A DNA stretch of 64,000 nt from Cupriavidus gilardii. GTDB taxonomy: Bacteria; Pseudomonadota; Gammaproteobacteria; Burkholderiales; Burkholderiaceae. The notes under the pieces were generated by a model. It was not told the origin of the DNA and ran no database searches. It saw only the letters and a list, made by a program, of their open reading frames with translations. A program made the translations under genes and the position numbers. Location of the stretch: contig NZ_VZOV01000008.1 of NCBI RefSeq assembly GCF_008801915.1, forward strand, positions 124,001 through 188,000, read 5' to 3'. Positions 9,443 through 19,374 of the stretch are shown one piece after another. Each line of letters opens with the position of its first letter. The first letter of the stretch is position 1.

Positions 9443-10396
9443 ATGTCCGTTCAAACCGCTGTCCCCCGCGTCGCGCCTTCGACTGGCGCGGCGCCATCCG
9501 CCGCCCCGGGCGGGCTGGACCTGATCCGCCCGCAGCCCTATACCGACTGGGCGCCGCAGCTGCGCGCCGACACGGCCGCCGGCCTGCGCCGCGAGCTCGA
9601 GCAGGGCGCCGTGCTGTATTTCCCCGACCTGCATTTCCGCTTCGAGCCGGGCGAGGAACGCTTCCTCGACAGCCGCTGGTCCGACGGCAAGTCCAAGAAC
9701 ATCAACCTGCGTGCCAACGACACCGCGGTGCGCGGCGCCGTCGGCAGCCCGCAGGACCTCGCCGACCTGTATGCGCTGATCCGGCGCTATGCCGAATACA
9801 GCGAGCGTCTGGTTCTGTCGCTGTTCCCCGAATACGGTCCGCATCTGGAGCGCGCCGGCACCTCCCTGCGGCCCAGCGAGATCGCCGGGCGTCCGGTCAG
9901 CTGGCGCAAGGACGACACCCGGCTGCACGTCGATTCGTTCCCGTCCAATCCGCTGCTCGGCAAGCGGCTGCTGCGCGTGTTCCACAATATCGATCCGCAG
10001 GCGCCGCGGGTGTGGCGCGTCGGCGAGCCGTTCGCCGACTTCGCCAAACGTTTCGTGCCGCGTACCAAGGGCATGTGGCCGGGACAGGCCTGGCTGATGA
10101 AGCAGCTGCATATCACCAAGCGCGAGCGTTCGGAATACGACCACCGCATGCTGCAGCTGCACGACATGGCCAAGGCAGACCTGGACTACCAGGCCAGGGT
10201 GCCGCAGCAGGAATTCCACTTCCCGCCGGGCTCGACCTGGATCGTCTTCAGCGACCAGGTGCTGCACGCGGCGATGCGCGGCCGCGCGATGATGGAGCAG
10301 ACCTATTACCTCGATCCGCGCGCGATTTCGGACCACACGCACTCGCCGGAAGCGGTGCTGTCGCGGATGCTCGGCAAGCCGATGTTGAAGTCCTGA
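9443..10396 (+). CDS. kdoO: Kdo 3-hydroxylase (Fe(II)/2-oxoglutarate-dependent, lipid A inner core)
   Basis: This 317-residue protein resembles KdoO of Burkholderia and Yersinia, which hydroxylates the Kdo sugar of Kdo2-lipid A to Ko. The iron-binding facial triad is visible as His162-x-Asp164 in RLHVDSFPSNPLLGKR and a distal His275 in VFSDQVLHAAMRGR; the segment VFHNIDPQAPRVWRVGEPF is characteristic. Start ATG 9443 is preceded by GAGGA; ten upstream in-frame codons lack a ribosome-binding site. It lies apart from the other lipid A genes of the window (3.9-6.7 kb), but the product would act on the same molecule, tailoring the inner core at the cytoplasmic or membrane face. Confidence 0.85.
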   Translation: MSVQTAVPRVAPSTGAAPSAAPGGLDLIRPQPYTDWAPQLRADTAAGLRRELEQGAVLYFPDLHFRFEPGEERFLDSRWSDGKSKNINLRANDTAVRGAVGSPQDLADLYALIRRYAEYSERLVLSLFPEYGPHLERAGTSLRPSEIAGRPVSWRKDDTRLHVDSFPSNPLLGKRLLRVFHNIDPQAPRVWRVGEPFADFAKRFVPRTKGMWPGQAWLMKQLHITKRERSEYDHRMLQLHDMAKADLDYQARVPQQEFHFPPGSTWIVFSDQVLHAAMRGRAMMEQTYYLDPRAISDHTHSPEAVLSRMLGKPMLKS

Positions 10397-10410
10397 TCGG
10401 TGCGGCAACG

Positions 10411-10436
10411 GCAGGGCGCGCGGGCGCGCGTCCTGC
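10411..10436 (+). terminator. GC-rich 11-bp hairpin after kdoO
   Basis: GCAGGGCGCGC and GCGCGTCCTGC pair with one G-T wobble around a GGGC loop, 15 bases after the kdoO stop. It is followed by a pyrimidine-rich stretch (CTCCTTTCC) but no real T-run. Probable transcript end. Confidence 0.5.
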
Positions 10437-10649
10437 CTCCTTTCCGCGGTCTTTTCCGCTGCCTTTTCCCCTGTCTCCCTTGCCGCTTTCGCCGGGCTCG
10501 TCCGGCCCCTCCGCGTTCTTCTTCTGCCCCTCGACAAAGCGCCTACACTGGGCAGCATAGACCGCGTTCGCGCCCCGTCCGCCAGCCTTCGGCGGCGGCC
10601 CGACGCGCGAGCGAGCGGCGCGCCGACTTGCCATCGTGCGAGGGGACAA

Positions 10650-12221
10650 ATGGACACCAGTTTCGATTACATCGTGATCGGGGGCGGCGCGGCGGCATGC
10701 GCGCTGGCCGGCAGGCTCGCCGACAGCGGCAGCGAATCGATCGCCCTGCTCGAGGCCGCCTGGCCCGACGATGACGCGCCGGACTGGGGCCCCTATCTGC
10801 GCGGCGCGCCATCCGACTACGACGGCTGGGCCGAGGCCGGTTGCGACGGCTGGTCCTGGGACGACGTACTGCCGTGCTTTCGCCGCGCCGAATGCAATAC
10901 CCGCGTGATGGGGCGCGACGACGATCCCTGGCATGGCGGCAACGGTCCGCTGCATGTCGGCGATCCGCCGGCGCCTTCGCCGCTGGCCCGCTACTTCGTC
11001 GAGTCGGCCGCGCACGCCGGCCATCCCCGCAACGACGACTTCAACGGCCCCGAGCAGGAGGGTGTCGGCTGGTTCCAGAGCGCGCGCCATCGCGGCGAGC
11101 CGTGGAGCGCCGCGCGGGCCTATCTGCATCGCGGCGTCGGCGGCAATCTGCAGGTTCTGCACGGCATGCAGGCGCAGCGCATCGTCTTCGAAGGACGGCG
11201 TGCGGTCGGCGTGCAGGCGCTGCGCCATGGCAGGCAAATCGAGTTGCGCGCGCGGCGCGAGGTGGTGCTCGCAGCCGGCGCGATCGGCTCGCCGCAGTTG
11301 CTGATGGTCTCCGGCATCGGCCCCGCCGATCATCTACAGGAACACGGCATCGGCGTGGTGCAGCATCTGCCGGGCGTGGGGCTGAACCTGCAGCAGCCGG
11401 TCGGCATGCTGCTGCACAAGCGCGGTCCGACGCCGCCGTCGCTGCGGCAATCGTTCGGACCGCGCTGGTTCGGCGCCCAATCGACGATCGGCATGTCGGT
11501 CGGCAGGACGTTCGCCGTGGCATGGCACTGGTTGCGGCATGGCGCCGGATTTGGCGGGCGGCGCAGCACGCTGGCGCAGGCCGAGCCGATCAGCGCCGGC
11601 GCACTGCTGAAGAGCCAGCCCGAATTGCCGGAACCCGATCTGCAACTGCGCTTCGTCGTCGGTCCAGGTCATGCGCGCGGCGACGGAGGCGGGCACGGCC
11701 AGAGCTACGGATGCCGCGTGCTGCTGCTGCGTCCGCGCAGCCGCGGAAGGTTGCGGCTGGCCGCCAGCGATCCGCAGCGGCGGCCGCTGGTCGAGGCCGG
11801 GCTGCTCGGCGACGCGCAGGACGTGCGCGACCTGATCGCGGGCGTGGCGCTGGTGCGGCGCATCCTCGCCCAGCCCCCGCTGGCCGCGTTCGGCGGCAAG
11901 GCGCTGTATTGCGGCGGGGTGCGCGCCGATCCCGGTGACGAGGCGGCCATCGATGCGCTGGTCCGCGCCCATGCCGAGGCCGCGGAGCGGCCGGCCGGCA
12001 CCTGCCGGATGGGCATCGATGCGCTGTCGGTGGTCGATCCGCAATTGCGCGTGCGCGGCGTCGAGGCGCTGCGCGTCGCCGATGCGTCGATCATGCCGAC
12101 GCTGGCCGGCGGCGATGCCGATGCGCCGGCGATCATGATCGGCGAGCGCGCGCACGACCTGATCCGCCACGGTCCGCGGGTGAGGCTGCGCGCGCTGGAG
12201 ACCTTGCTGGCACGCGCCTGA
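10650..12221 (+). CDS. GMC-family oxidoreductase homologue lacking catalytic residues
   Basis: The 523-residue protein has the GMC (glucose-methanol-choline) oxidoreductase fold. An N-terminal Rossmann motif (YIVIGGGAAACALAGRLA), the second signature GAIGSPQLLMVSGIGPADHL and the C-terminal VVDPQLRVRGVEALRVADASIMP are all present. Two departures are striking. The catalytic His normally in HPxGTCRMG is Arg447 (ERPAGTCRMG), and the paired Asn/His in GGNTNAPT is Asp489 (GGDADAPA). In addition, only about 20 residues separate the first LLEAA from DYDGWAE, where active members have a much longer stretch containing the FAD-contacting RGK-LGGSS segment. The gene is intact, so it may be a non-oxidase relative rather than a pseudogene. 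Substrate is unknown. Confidence 0.8.
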   Translation: MDTSFDYIVIGGGAAACALAGRLADSGSESIALLEAAWPDDDAPDWGPYLRGAPSDYDGWAEAGCDGWSWDDVLPCFRRAECNTRVMGRDDDPWHGGNGPLHVGDPPAPSPLARYFVESAAHAGHPRNDDFNGPEQEGVGWFQSARHRGEPWSAARAYLHRGVGGNLQVLHGMQAQRIVFEGRRAVGVQALRHGRQIELRARREVVLAAGAIGSPQLLMVSGIGPADHLQEHGIGVVQHLPGVGLNLQQPVGMLLHKRGPTPPSLRQSFGPRWFGAQSTIGMSVGRTFAVAWHWLRHGAGFGGRRSTLAQAEPISAGALLKSQPELPEPDLQLRFVVGPGHARGDGGGHGQSYGCRVLLLRPRSRGRLRLAASDPQRRPLVEAGLLGDAQDVRDLIAGVALVRRILAQPPLAAFGGKALYCGGVRADPGDEAAIDALVRAHAEAAERPAGTCRMGIDALSVVDPQLRVRGVEALRVADASIMPTLAGGDADAPAIMIGERAHDLIRHGPRVRLRALETLLARA

Positions 12222-12365
12222 GCGCCACGCTCGCCCCGCGGGCGCCGGTTTTCCCCTGCTTTCGCCGCATTTTTTCCCATTTTCGGTACGCCGATACTCG
12301 CGCAGCAGCCTGTGCGGCGGCGAGCAGCCTTATGCTGTGAGCCCACCATGGAAAGGAGAGTCACC

Positions 12366-12797
12366 GTGCAAAGCACAGGGACCCCCAGGGCCGCCGCGGC
12401 CTGGCATGCCGGCCGGCCCCCCGCGGACGCGCGCCATCGTCAGCCGCCCGGCGCCGCCAACGCCAACGCTCCGCTGTCGCCCCATCGGATCGACTGGATC
12501 GAAACCGAGGGCGACAACGCCCGCGATCCTGGCGCCGACGGATTGCGGCGTGCCTGGATCGCCCTCGGGGCCTTGACGCGCCATCATCGCGCGCTGGCGA
12601 CCGTGGTCATGGCGACGGCGATGTCGCTGCCGATCGGCCTGGCCGGCGCCGTTGTGCTGGTCCGCGGCGACCCGCAAGCGCTCCACCCTGGCGTGGCAAT
12701 GATCATCGCAGCCACTGGCCTGTGGTGCGGCACCTGCTGCCTGTTCTATCTGGATCAATGTCGGCGCCTGCTGCGCGACGGCGAGTCCAACGAGTAG
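12366..12797 (+). CDS. hypothetical small membrane protein
   Basis: I do not recognise this 143-residue protein. The first 60 residues are polar and rich in Pro, Ala and Arg. Two hydrophobic helices follow, roughly residues 78-98 (ALATVVMATAMSLPIGLAGAVVL) and 108-126 (VAMIIAATGLWCGTCCLFYL). It ends in a short charged tail DQCRRLLRDGESNE, so both ends are probably cytoplasmic. The GTG at 12366 is chosen because AAGGAGAG lies five bases upstream; an ATG six codons earlier has none. It reads convergently toward the acyl-CoA dehydrogenase gene, 21 bases away. Confidence 0.6.
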   Translation: MQSTGTPRAAAAWHAGRPPADARHRQPPGAANANAPLSPHRIDWIETEGDNARDPGADGLRRAWIALGALTRHHRALATVVMATAMSLPIGLAGAVVLVRGDPQALHPGVAMIIAATGLWCGTCCLFYLDQCRRLLRDGESNE

Positions 12798-12818
12798 ACC
12801 TGACCGCAACTGCCGCGA

Positions 12819-14486
12819 TCAAACCGGCCAGGCTCGCTCGATCAGCTTGCCCAGCTGTGCCGCGCTGCCGTCGAGCGTGCCGAACACGCGGCCGTGCTGC
12901 CGCTCGAGCCGGCTGGCGACGAAGCGCTCGGCGCTGTCGGCATCGGCGTGCGCCAGCATCAGCGCCGCCTGCGCGGTCAGCACCAGACCCTGCGCGAAGC
13001 GGCGCGCGCAGGTTTCCAGTTCTTCCGGCGCGGCGCGCAGCATCGCCTGCAGCGAAGCCAGTTCGGCGCGCACCGCGGCATGCCCGCCGGCGCGCTGGCC
13101 GAGATCCTGCAGCAAGCGCAGCGCATCGTCGGGACTGCGCTGGATCGCGCGCAGCACGTCCAGGCACATGATGTTGCCGGACCCTTCCCAGATCGAATTG
13201 ACCGGCGCCTCGCGGTAGAGCCGCGCCATCGGCCCTTCCTCGACGTAGCCGTTGCCGCCCCAGACCTCCATCGCCTCGCCGGTCGCCTCGATCGCGCGCT
13301 TGCAGATCCAGAACTTGGCGGCGGGCGTCACGATGCGCTTCCACGCGCCGGCCAGCGGGTCGGTGGCTGCGTGTTCGAACGCATGGGCGAGCTCCATCAT
13401 CAGCAGCGTCGCGGCCTCGCTCTCGAGCGCGAGATCGGCCAGCACATTGCGCATCAGCGGCTGGTCGGCGAGCCGCTTGCCGAACGCGCTGCGATGGCGC
13501 GCATGGTGGATCGACTGCACCAGCGCGGTCCGCAGCAGCGCGGCGCTGCCGATCACGCAATCGAGCCGGGTATTGGTGGCCATCTCGATGATGGTCGGAA
13601 TGCCGCGTCCCTCTTCGCCGATCAGGATGCCGCTGGCGCCGCGGAATTCGACCTCGCTGCTGGCATTGGAGCGGTTGCCCAGCTTGTCCTTGAGCCGCTG
13701 GATCTGGATCGCGTTGCGGCTGCCGTCGTCGCGAAAGCGCGGCACGAAGAAGCAGGACAGCGGCCCGTCTTCGGCGCCCATGCGGGCGACCACCAGGTGT
13801 GCGTCGCACATCGGCGCGGAGAAGAACCACTTGTGGCCGGTCAGCGCGTACTCGGCGCCCCGGCCCTCGCCGCGCACCGGTCGTGCCACCGTGGTGTTGG
13901 CGCGCACGTCGGAGCCGCCCTGCTTCTCGGTCATGCCCATGCCGATCATCACCGCGCGCTTGTCGCGCCAGGGCAGATCCTCGGGATCGTGCGCGGTCGC
14001 ATAGAGCCGCGGGGCCAGCTCGCTGAACAGCGCAGCCTCCTTCTGCAGCACCGGGATGCTGGCGAAGGTCATCGTCGCCGGGCACAGCGAGCCCGACTCG
14101 AGCTGCGCCTGCAGGAAATAGCCGGCGGTGCGCGCCGCCCAGGCGCCCGGACGCGGCTGCGCGAACGGCAACGCATGCAGCTGGCGGCTGCGCAGCAGCG
14201 ACAGCAGCGCGTGCCAGCTCGGATCGAAGCGGACCTGATCGAGCCGTTCGCCGGTACGGCTGTGGGTGTGCAATTCGGGCGGATGGCGATTGGCCTGGTC
14301 GGCCCAGGCCTGGACCTCGGGCTGGCCCAGCGTCGCGCCGAACTCGCGCAGCTCGCCGGCATGCCAGCCGCCGCCCAGGCGTTCGAGCGAGGCGCCGAGC
14401 GCGGTGTCGATGGCGAACAGGTTGTGGTGCGCCAGATCGGGGACCTGGTTGAAGACGCGATGGGTGGCGGCGTCGCTGGTGCTCAT
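12819..14486 (-). CDS. AidB-like acyl-CoA dehydrogenase
   Basis: The 555-residue protein has the acyl-CoA dehydrogenase fold with FAD. Signature segments are GMGMTEKQGGSDVRANTT, ALTGHKWFFSAPMCDAHLV and, near the C-terminus, EVWGGNGYVEEGPMARLYREAPVNSIWEGSGNIMCLDVLRA. The length, the N-terminal FNQVPDLAHHNLFAID and the extra C-terminal domain match E. coli AidB, an alkylation-response flavoprotein that binds DNA and shows weak isovaleryl-CoA dehydrogenase activity. Homologues outside enterics are often not part of the adaptive response, so function stays open. The ATG follows AGGAGA; a longer upstream reading contains low-complexity Ala/Met sequence and is rejected. It converges on the small membrane protein gene. 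Confidence 0.88.
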   Translation of the reverse strand: MSTSDAATHRVFNQVPDLAHHNLFAIDTALGASLERLGGGWHAGELREFGATLGQPEVQAWADQANRHPPELHTHSRTGERLDQVRFDPSWHALLSLLRSRQLHALPFAQPRPGAWAARTAGYFLQAQLESGSLCPATMTFASIPVLQKEAALFSELAPRLYATAHDPEDLPWRDKRAVMIGMGMTEKQGGSDVRANTTVARPVRGEGRGAEYALTGHKWFFSAPMCDAHLVVARMGAEDGPLSCFFVPRFRDDGSRNAIQIQRLKDKLGNRSNASSEVEFRGASGILIGEEGRGIPTIIEMATNTRLDCVIGSAALLRTALVQSIHHARHRSAFGKRLADQPLMRNVLADLALESEAATLLMMELAHAFEHAATDPLAGAWKRIVTPAAKFWICKRAIEATGEAMEVWGGNGYVEEGPMARLYREAPVNSIWEGSGNIMCLDVLRAIQRSPDDALRLLQDLGQRAGGHAAVRAELASLQAMLRAAPEELETCARRFAQGLVLTAQAALMLAHADADSAERFVASRLERQHGRVFGTLDGSAAQLGKLIERAWPV

Positions 14487-14741
14487 GGTGTCTCCTGTGG
14501 CGGACGGTCCTGGCTCTGCCCCTGCCATTGCCGTTGCGATTGCCATTGCAATCGTCGGCGGCCGGCGCGCGTGCGGGGACGCGCTGTCTGCATGGTAGAG
14601 CAACGCGCGCGGCCCTGGCGGCGGCCGGCGCAGGCGGCCCGGGCGTCACGCAACGGGCCGATCCGATACCGCAGCGCACCACAGTGCGAATGAAACAAGG
14701 CTGGCGCAGCCAGTTCCCTTGTGCTTAAATTGGCCCCGTTG
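14487..14741. other. intergenic region between aidB-like gene and the TPP riboswitch
   Basis: About 255 bases without a gene. It holds an imperfect hexamer run (GCCATTGCCGTTGCGATTGC, near 14523-14548), which only forms low-complexity codons in the aidB-like upstream reading. The AT-richer CTTAAATTGG just before the riboswitch is the likely thiC promoter area, but no convincing -35/-10 pair is visible. Confidence 0.5.
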
Positions 14742-14832
14742 GATGAAACAGGGGTGCCGTGCGGATTGGCCGCGCGGCTGAGAGAGTCCCTTCGAACCCG
14801 ATCCGGTTAGTACCGGCGTGGGAAGTTTCACT
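14742..14832 (+). ncRNA. TPP (thiamin pyrophosphate) riboswitch
   Basis: The conserved THI element is clear: GGGGTGCC (14751-14758), then GCGGCTGAGAGAGTCCCTTCG, then ACCCGATCCGGTTAGTACCGGCGTGGGAAG. The closing P1 helix is formed by TGAAAC (14743-14748) with GTTTCA (14825-14830). The riboswitch binds TPP and shuts down thiC, which starts 113 bases later. No intrinsic terminator is visible between them, so translational control or another termination mode is likely. Confidence 0.96.
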
Positions 14833-14834
14833 GA

Positions 14835-16844
<2,010 letters not shown>

Positions 16845-16866
16845 ATTGACTGGCGAAAGCCGGCCC

Positions 16867-16950
16867 GTCGTTCCCGCGCATGCGGGAATCGGGCGCCTTC
16901 TTCTCGCTGCGGCGAGAGCGGGACGCTGGCCCCCGCGTGCGCGGGGGCGG
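16867..16950. repeat. REP-like paired hairpin element (copy 1)
   Basis: Two hairpins sit about 40 bases apart between thiC and thiO: TTCCCGC-gcat-GCGGGAA (16871-16888) and GCCCCCGC-gtgc-GCGGGGGC (16929-16948). The same two-hairpin plan occurs at 36247-36306 next to the 5-formyl-THF cyclo-ligase gene. This layout is that of repetitive extragenic palindromes; it may also stabilise or end the thiC transcript. Confidence 0.7.
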
Positions 16951-17016
16951 CGGAGCGGCTTCCTTTCGAATTCGATGTACCCGGGCCGCCCGCGGCCGGG
17001 CTGGCACAATACACCC

Positions 17017-18213
17017 ATGAAACAGCAGTTTGACGTCGCCATTCTCGGCGCCGGCCTGGCCGGACGCCTGGCCGCCTGGCGCCTGGTCCGCAGCGGCCAG
17101 CGCGTGGCCCTGGTCGAACGCGCCGGTCCCGATGGCGCGGGCGCGGCCGCCCATGTCGCCGCCGCGATGCTCGCGCCGCTGGCCGAATCGGCCATCAGCG
17201 AGCGCCGCATCGTCGAGCTCGGCATCGCCAGCGTGGACCTGTGGCGCGCATGGGTGGCCGACCTGAACGCCGAACAGGCGGACGAGCCCACCGCGGTCGA
17301 CCCGGTCTTCTTCCAGCAGGACGGCACGCTGGTGGTCTGGCACGCCCACGACCGCGGCGAGATGCCGTTGTTCACCAGCCGCATTCGCGCCGTGTCGCCG
17401 CCGGAACTGGTTGCCGAGCGTCTGCGCCGGCTCGACGCGGCCGGCATCGCGTCGCTGGAGCCCGCGCTGGCGGGCCGCTTCCAGCAAGGGCTGCTGCTCG
17501 AGGGCGAGGGCCAGCTGGACAACCGCGGCACGCTGCGCGCGCTGCTGGCCTGCGCGGTTTCCGCCGGCGTCCATTGCGTCTGGGAAGCGGGCGAGATCGA
17601 CGAGCGCGATCTGCCGCGGCTTGGCATCGACGCGCGCGTGGTGCTCGATTGCCGCGGCCTGGGCGCGCGTGCCGCGTGGCCCGCCGAGGGGGCCATCGGC
17701 GGGGGCGGGATGCCGGGCCTGCGCGGCCTGCGCGGCGAGGTGGTGCGCGTGTTCGCGCCCGAGGTTTCGCTGCACCGGCCGGTGCGGCTGCTGCATCCGC
17801 GTTACCCGATCTATATCGCGCCCAAGCCCAATCATCTGTACGTGATCGGCGCCACCGAACTGGAAAGCGAGGACGACTCGCCGATGAGCGTGCGCTCGGC
17901 GCTGGAGCTGCTGTCGGCCGCGTATTCGCTGCATCCGGCCTTCGGCGAGGCGCGCGTGCTCGAGCTGAACGTGCAGCGCCGGCCCACGCGTCCCGATCAT
18001 CTGCCCGCCGTGCGGGTCGACGAGGAGGCGCGCGTGGTGCGCCTGAACGGCCTGTACCGGCATGGCTTCCTGATCGCGCCGGCGGTGGTCGAGGCGGCCT
18101 GCGAAGTCGTGCGCGCGCTGGCCGACGGCGATCCCGCTGCGCATGCGGTACCCGCGTCGGCGCGCTGGCCGGGCATGATCGCGCCCGTGCATGGCAATGC
18201 GGTGCTGCATTGA
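17017..18213 (+). CDS. thiO: glycine oxidase ThiO
   Basis: ThiO is an FAD-dependent D-amino-acid-oxidase-family enzyme that makes iminoglycine (dehydroglycine) for thiazole formation. The 398-residue protein starts with a Rossmann FAD motif (VAILGAGLAGRLAAWRLVRSGQRVALVER), has AAHVAAAMLAPLAE as the second dinucleotide-binding stretch, and ends with RRPTRPDHLPAVRVDE...VVRLNGLYRHGFLIAPAV, where LYRHG-like motifs bind the flavin. The context upstream of thiS and thiG settles ThiO over a generic amino-acid oxidase. The ATG has CACAAT about seven bases upstream and no clear ribosome-binding site, so the message may be nearly leaderless or the start slightly different. Confidence 0.9.
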   Translation: MKQQFDVAILGAGLAGRLAAWRLVRSGQRVALVERAGPDGAGAAAHVAAAMLAPLAESAISERRIVELGIASVDLWRAWVADLNAEQADEPTAVDPVFFQQDGTLVVWHAHDRGEMPLFTSRIRAVSPPELVAERLRRLDAAGIASLEPALAGRFQQGLLLEGEGQLDNRGTLRALLACAVSAGVHCVWEAGEIDERDLPRLGIDARVVLDCRGLGARAAWPAEGAIGGGGMPGLRGLRGEVVRVFAPEVSLHRPVRLLHPRYPIYIAPKPNHLYVIGATELESEDDSPMSVRSALELLSAAYSLHPAFGEARVLELNVQRRPTRPDHLPAVRVDEEARVVRLNGLYRHGFLIAPAVVEAACEVVRALADGDPAAHAVPASARWPGMIAPVHGNAVLH

Positions 18214-18344
18214 TGCCAGCCTCGAGGCCCTCCCGCGCGACGCCATCCCGCGCCGCTGAATCCGACGCCACCGCGCAAGGCGTTCGTTCGTCGAGCGTCG
18301 CCTTGCCCGGCTCCTCCCAATCGATGACACACGCGCTGAACACC

Positions 18345-18542
18345 ATGGAAATCCTGCTCAATGGCAAGCCGCTGGCGCTCGATGCGCCGGCCACGCTGGC
18401 CGACGCGGTGGCCGCGGCGCAGATCCCGCCACCGTTCGCCGCGGCGCTGAACGGCCGCTTCGTGCCGCGGGCCGCGCATGCGGACACGCCGCTGTCCGCC
18501 GGCGACCGCATCGATCTCGTGCAACCCGTTACCGGAGGCTGA
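18345..18542 (+). CDS. thiS: sulfur carrier protein ThiS
   Basis: This 65-residue ubiquitin-like protein carries sulfur as a C-terminal thiocarboxylate to ThiG. It opens MEILLNGKPLAL and ends DRIDLVQPVTGG, with the essential terminal Gly-Gly. An ATG seven codons upstream in frame (MTHALNT) is possible, but neither start has a strong ribosome-binding site and the family begins at the chosen one. It lies five bases upstream of thiG. Confidence 0.92.
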   Translation: MEILLNGKPLALDAPATLADAVAAAQIPPPFAAALNGRFVPRAAHADTPLSAGDRIDLVQPVTGG

Positions 18543-18546
18543 TCCC

Positions 18547-19374
18547 ATGACCTTCCCGACCCAGGATGCCGTGCGCGATCCCTTCGTGCTCTACGGCGAA
18601 TCGTTTTCCTCGCGCCTGCTGCTCGGCACGGCGCGCTATCCGTCTCCGGCGACGCTGCAATCCGCGGTCGAAGCCTCGAAGCCGGCCATGCTGACGGTGG
18701 CGCTGCGCCGCCAGGGCGCGGTCGGCGACGGCGAGGGCGGCCAGGCCTTCTGGCAGATGCTCAAGTCGATGCAGGTGCCGGTGCTGCCCAATACCGCCGG
18801 CTGCATGGCGGCGCAAGAAGCCATCACCACCGCGATGATGGCGCGCGAGGTGTTCGAGACCGACTGGATCAAGCTGGAGCTGGTCGGCGACGACTACACG
18901 TTGCAGCCCGACACGCTGAACCTGCCGGCGGTGGCCGAGACGCTGATCAAGGAAGGGTTCAAGGTGCTGCCGTATTGCACCGAGGATCTGGTGCTGTGCC
19001 GCCGCCTGCTGGACGCCGGCTGCCAGGCGCTGATGCCGTGGGCCGCGCCGATCGGCACCGGCAAGGGCGCGGTCAATCCGCATGCGATGCGGGTGCTGCG
19101 CGACCGCCTGCCGGACACCCCGCTGATCGTCGACGCGGGCCTGGGCCTGCCGTCGCATGCGGCGCAGGTGCTCGAATGGGGCTACGACGGCGTGCTGCTG
19201 AACACCGCGGTGGCACAGGCGGCCTATCCGATCGAGATGGCGCGCGCCTTCGCGCGTGCCGTCGAAGCCGGGCGCCTGGCCTATCTGGCCGGACCGATGC
19301 CCGAGCGCGAGATCGCGCAGGCCAGCACGCCGGTGGTCGGCATGCCGTTCTGGCACGCACAGGAGCACGCATGA
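18547..19374 (+). CDS. thiG: thiazole synthase ThiG
   Basis: ThiG builds the thiazole phosphate ring from deoxyxylulose phosphate, dehydroglycine and ThiS thiocarboxylate. The 275-residue TIM-barrel protein shows SSRLLLGTARYPSPATLQSAVEAS, the WIKLELVGDDYTLQPD strand expected to carry the Schiff-base lysine, MPWAAPIGTGKGAVNP, and the C-terminal phosphate loop IVDAGLGLPSHAAQVLEWGYDGVLLNTAV. The ATG follows GGAGG. Its stop overlaps the thiE start as ATGA, so the two are translationally coupled. Together with ThiO and ThiS upstream it makes a full aerobic thiazole module. Confidence 0.97.
   Translation: MTFPTQDAVRDPFVLYGESFSSRLLLGTARYPSPATLQSAVEASKPAMLTVALRRQGAVGDGEGGQAFWQMLKSMQVPVLPNTAGCMAAQEAITTAMMAREVFETDWIKLELVGDDYTLQPDTLNLPAVAETLIKEGFKVLPYCTEDLVLCRRLLDAGCQALMPWAAPIGTGKGAVNPHAMRVLRDRLPDTPLIVDAGLGLPSHAAQVLEWGYDGVLLNTAVAQAAYPIEMARAFARAVEAGRLAYLAGPMPEREIAQASTPVVGMPFWHAQEHA

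Noticed and set aside
10650-12221. Pseudogene call for the GMC homologue
   Set aside because: There is no frameshift or premature stop and the C-terminal motifs are conserved; loss of catalytic residues fits a changed function equally well.
12312-12365. Longer start for the small membrane protein
   Set aside because: No ribosome-binding site in front of the earlier starts; AAGGAGAG lies just before GTG 12366.
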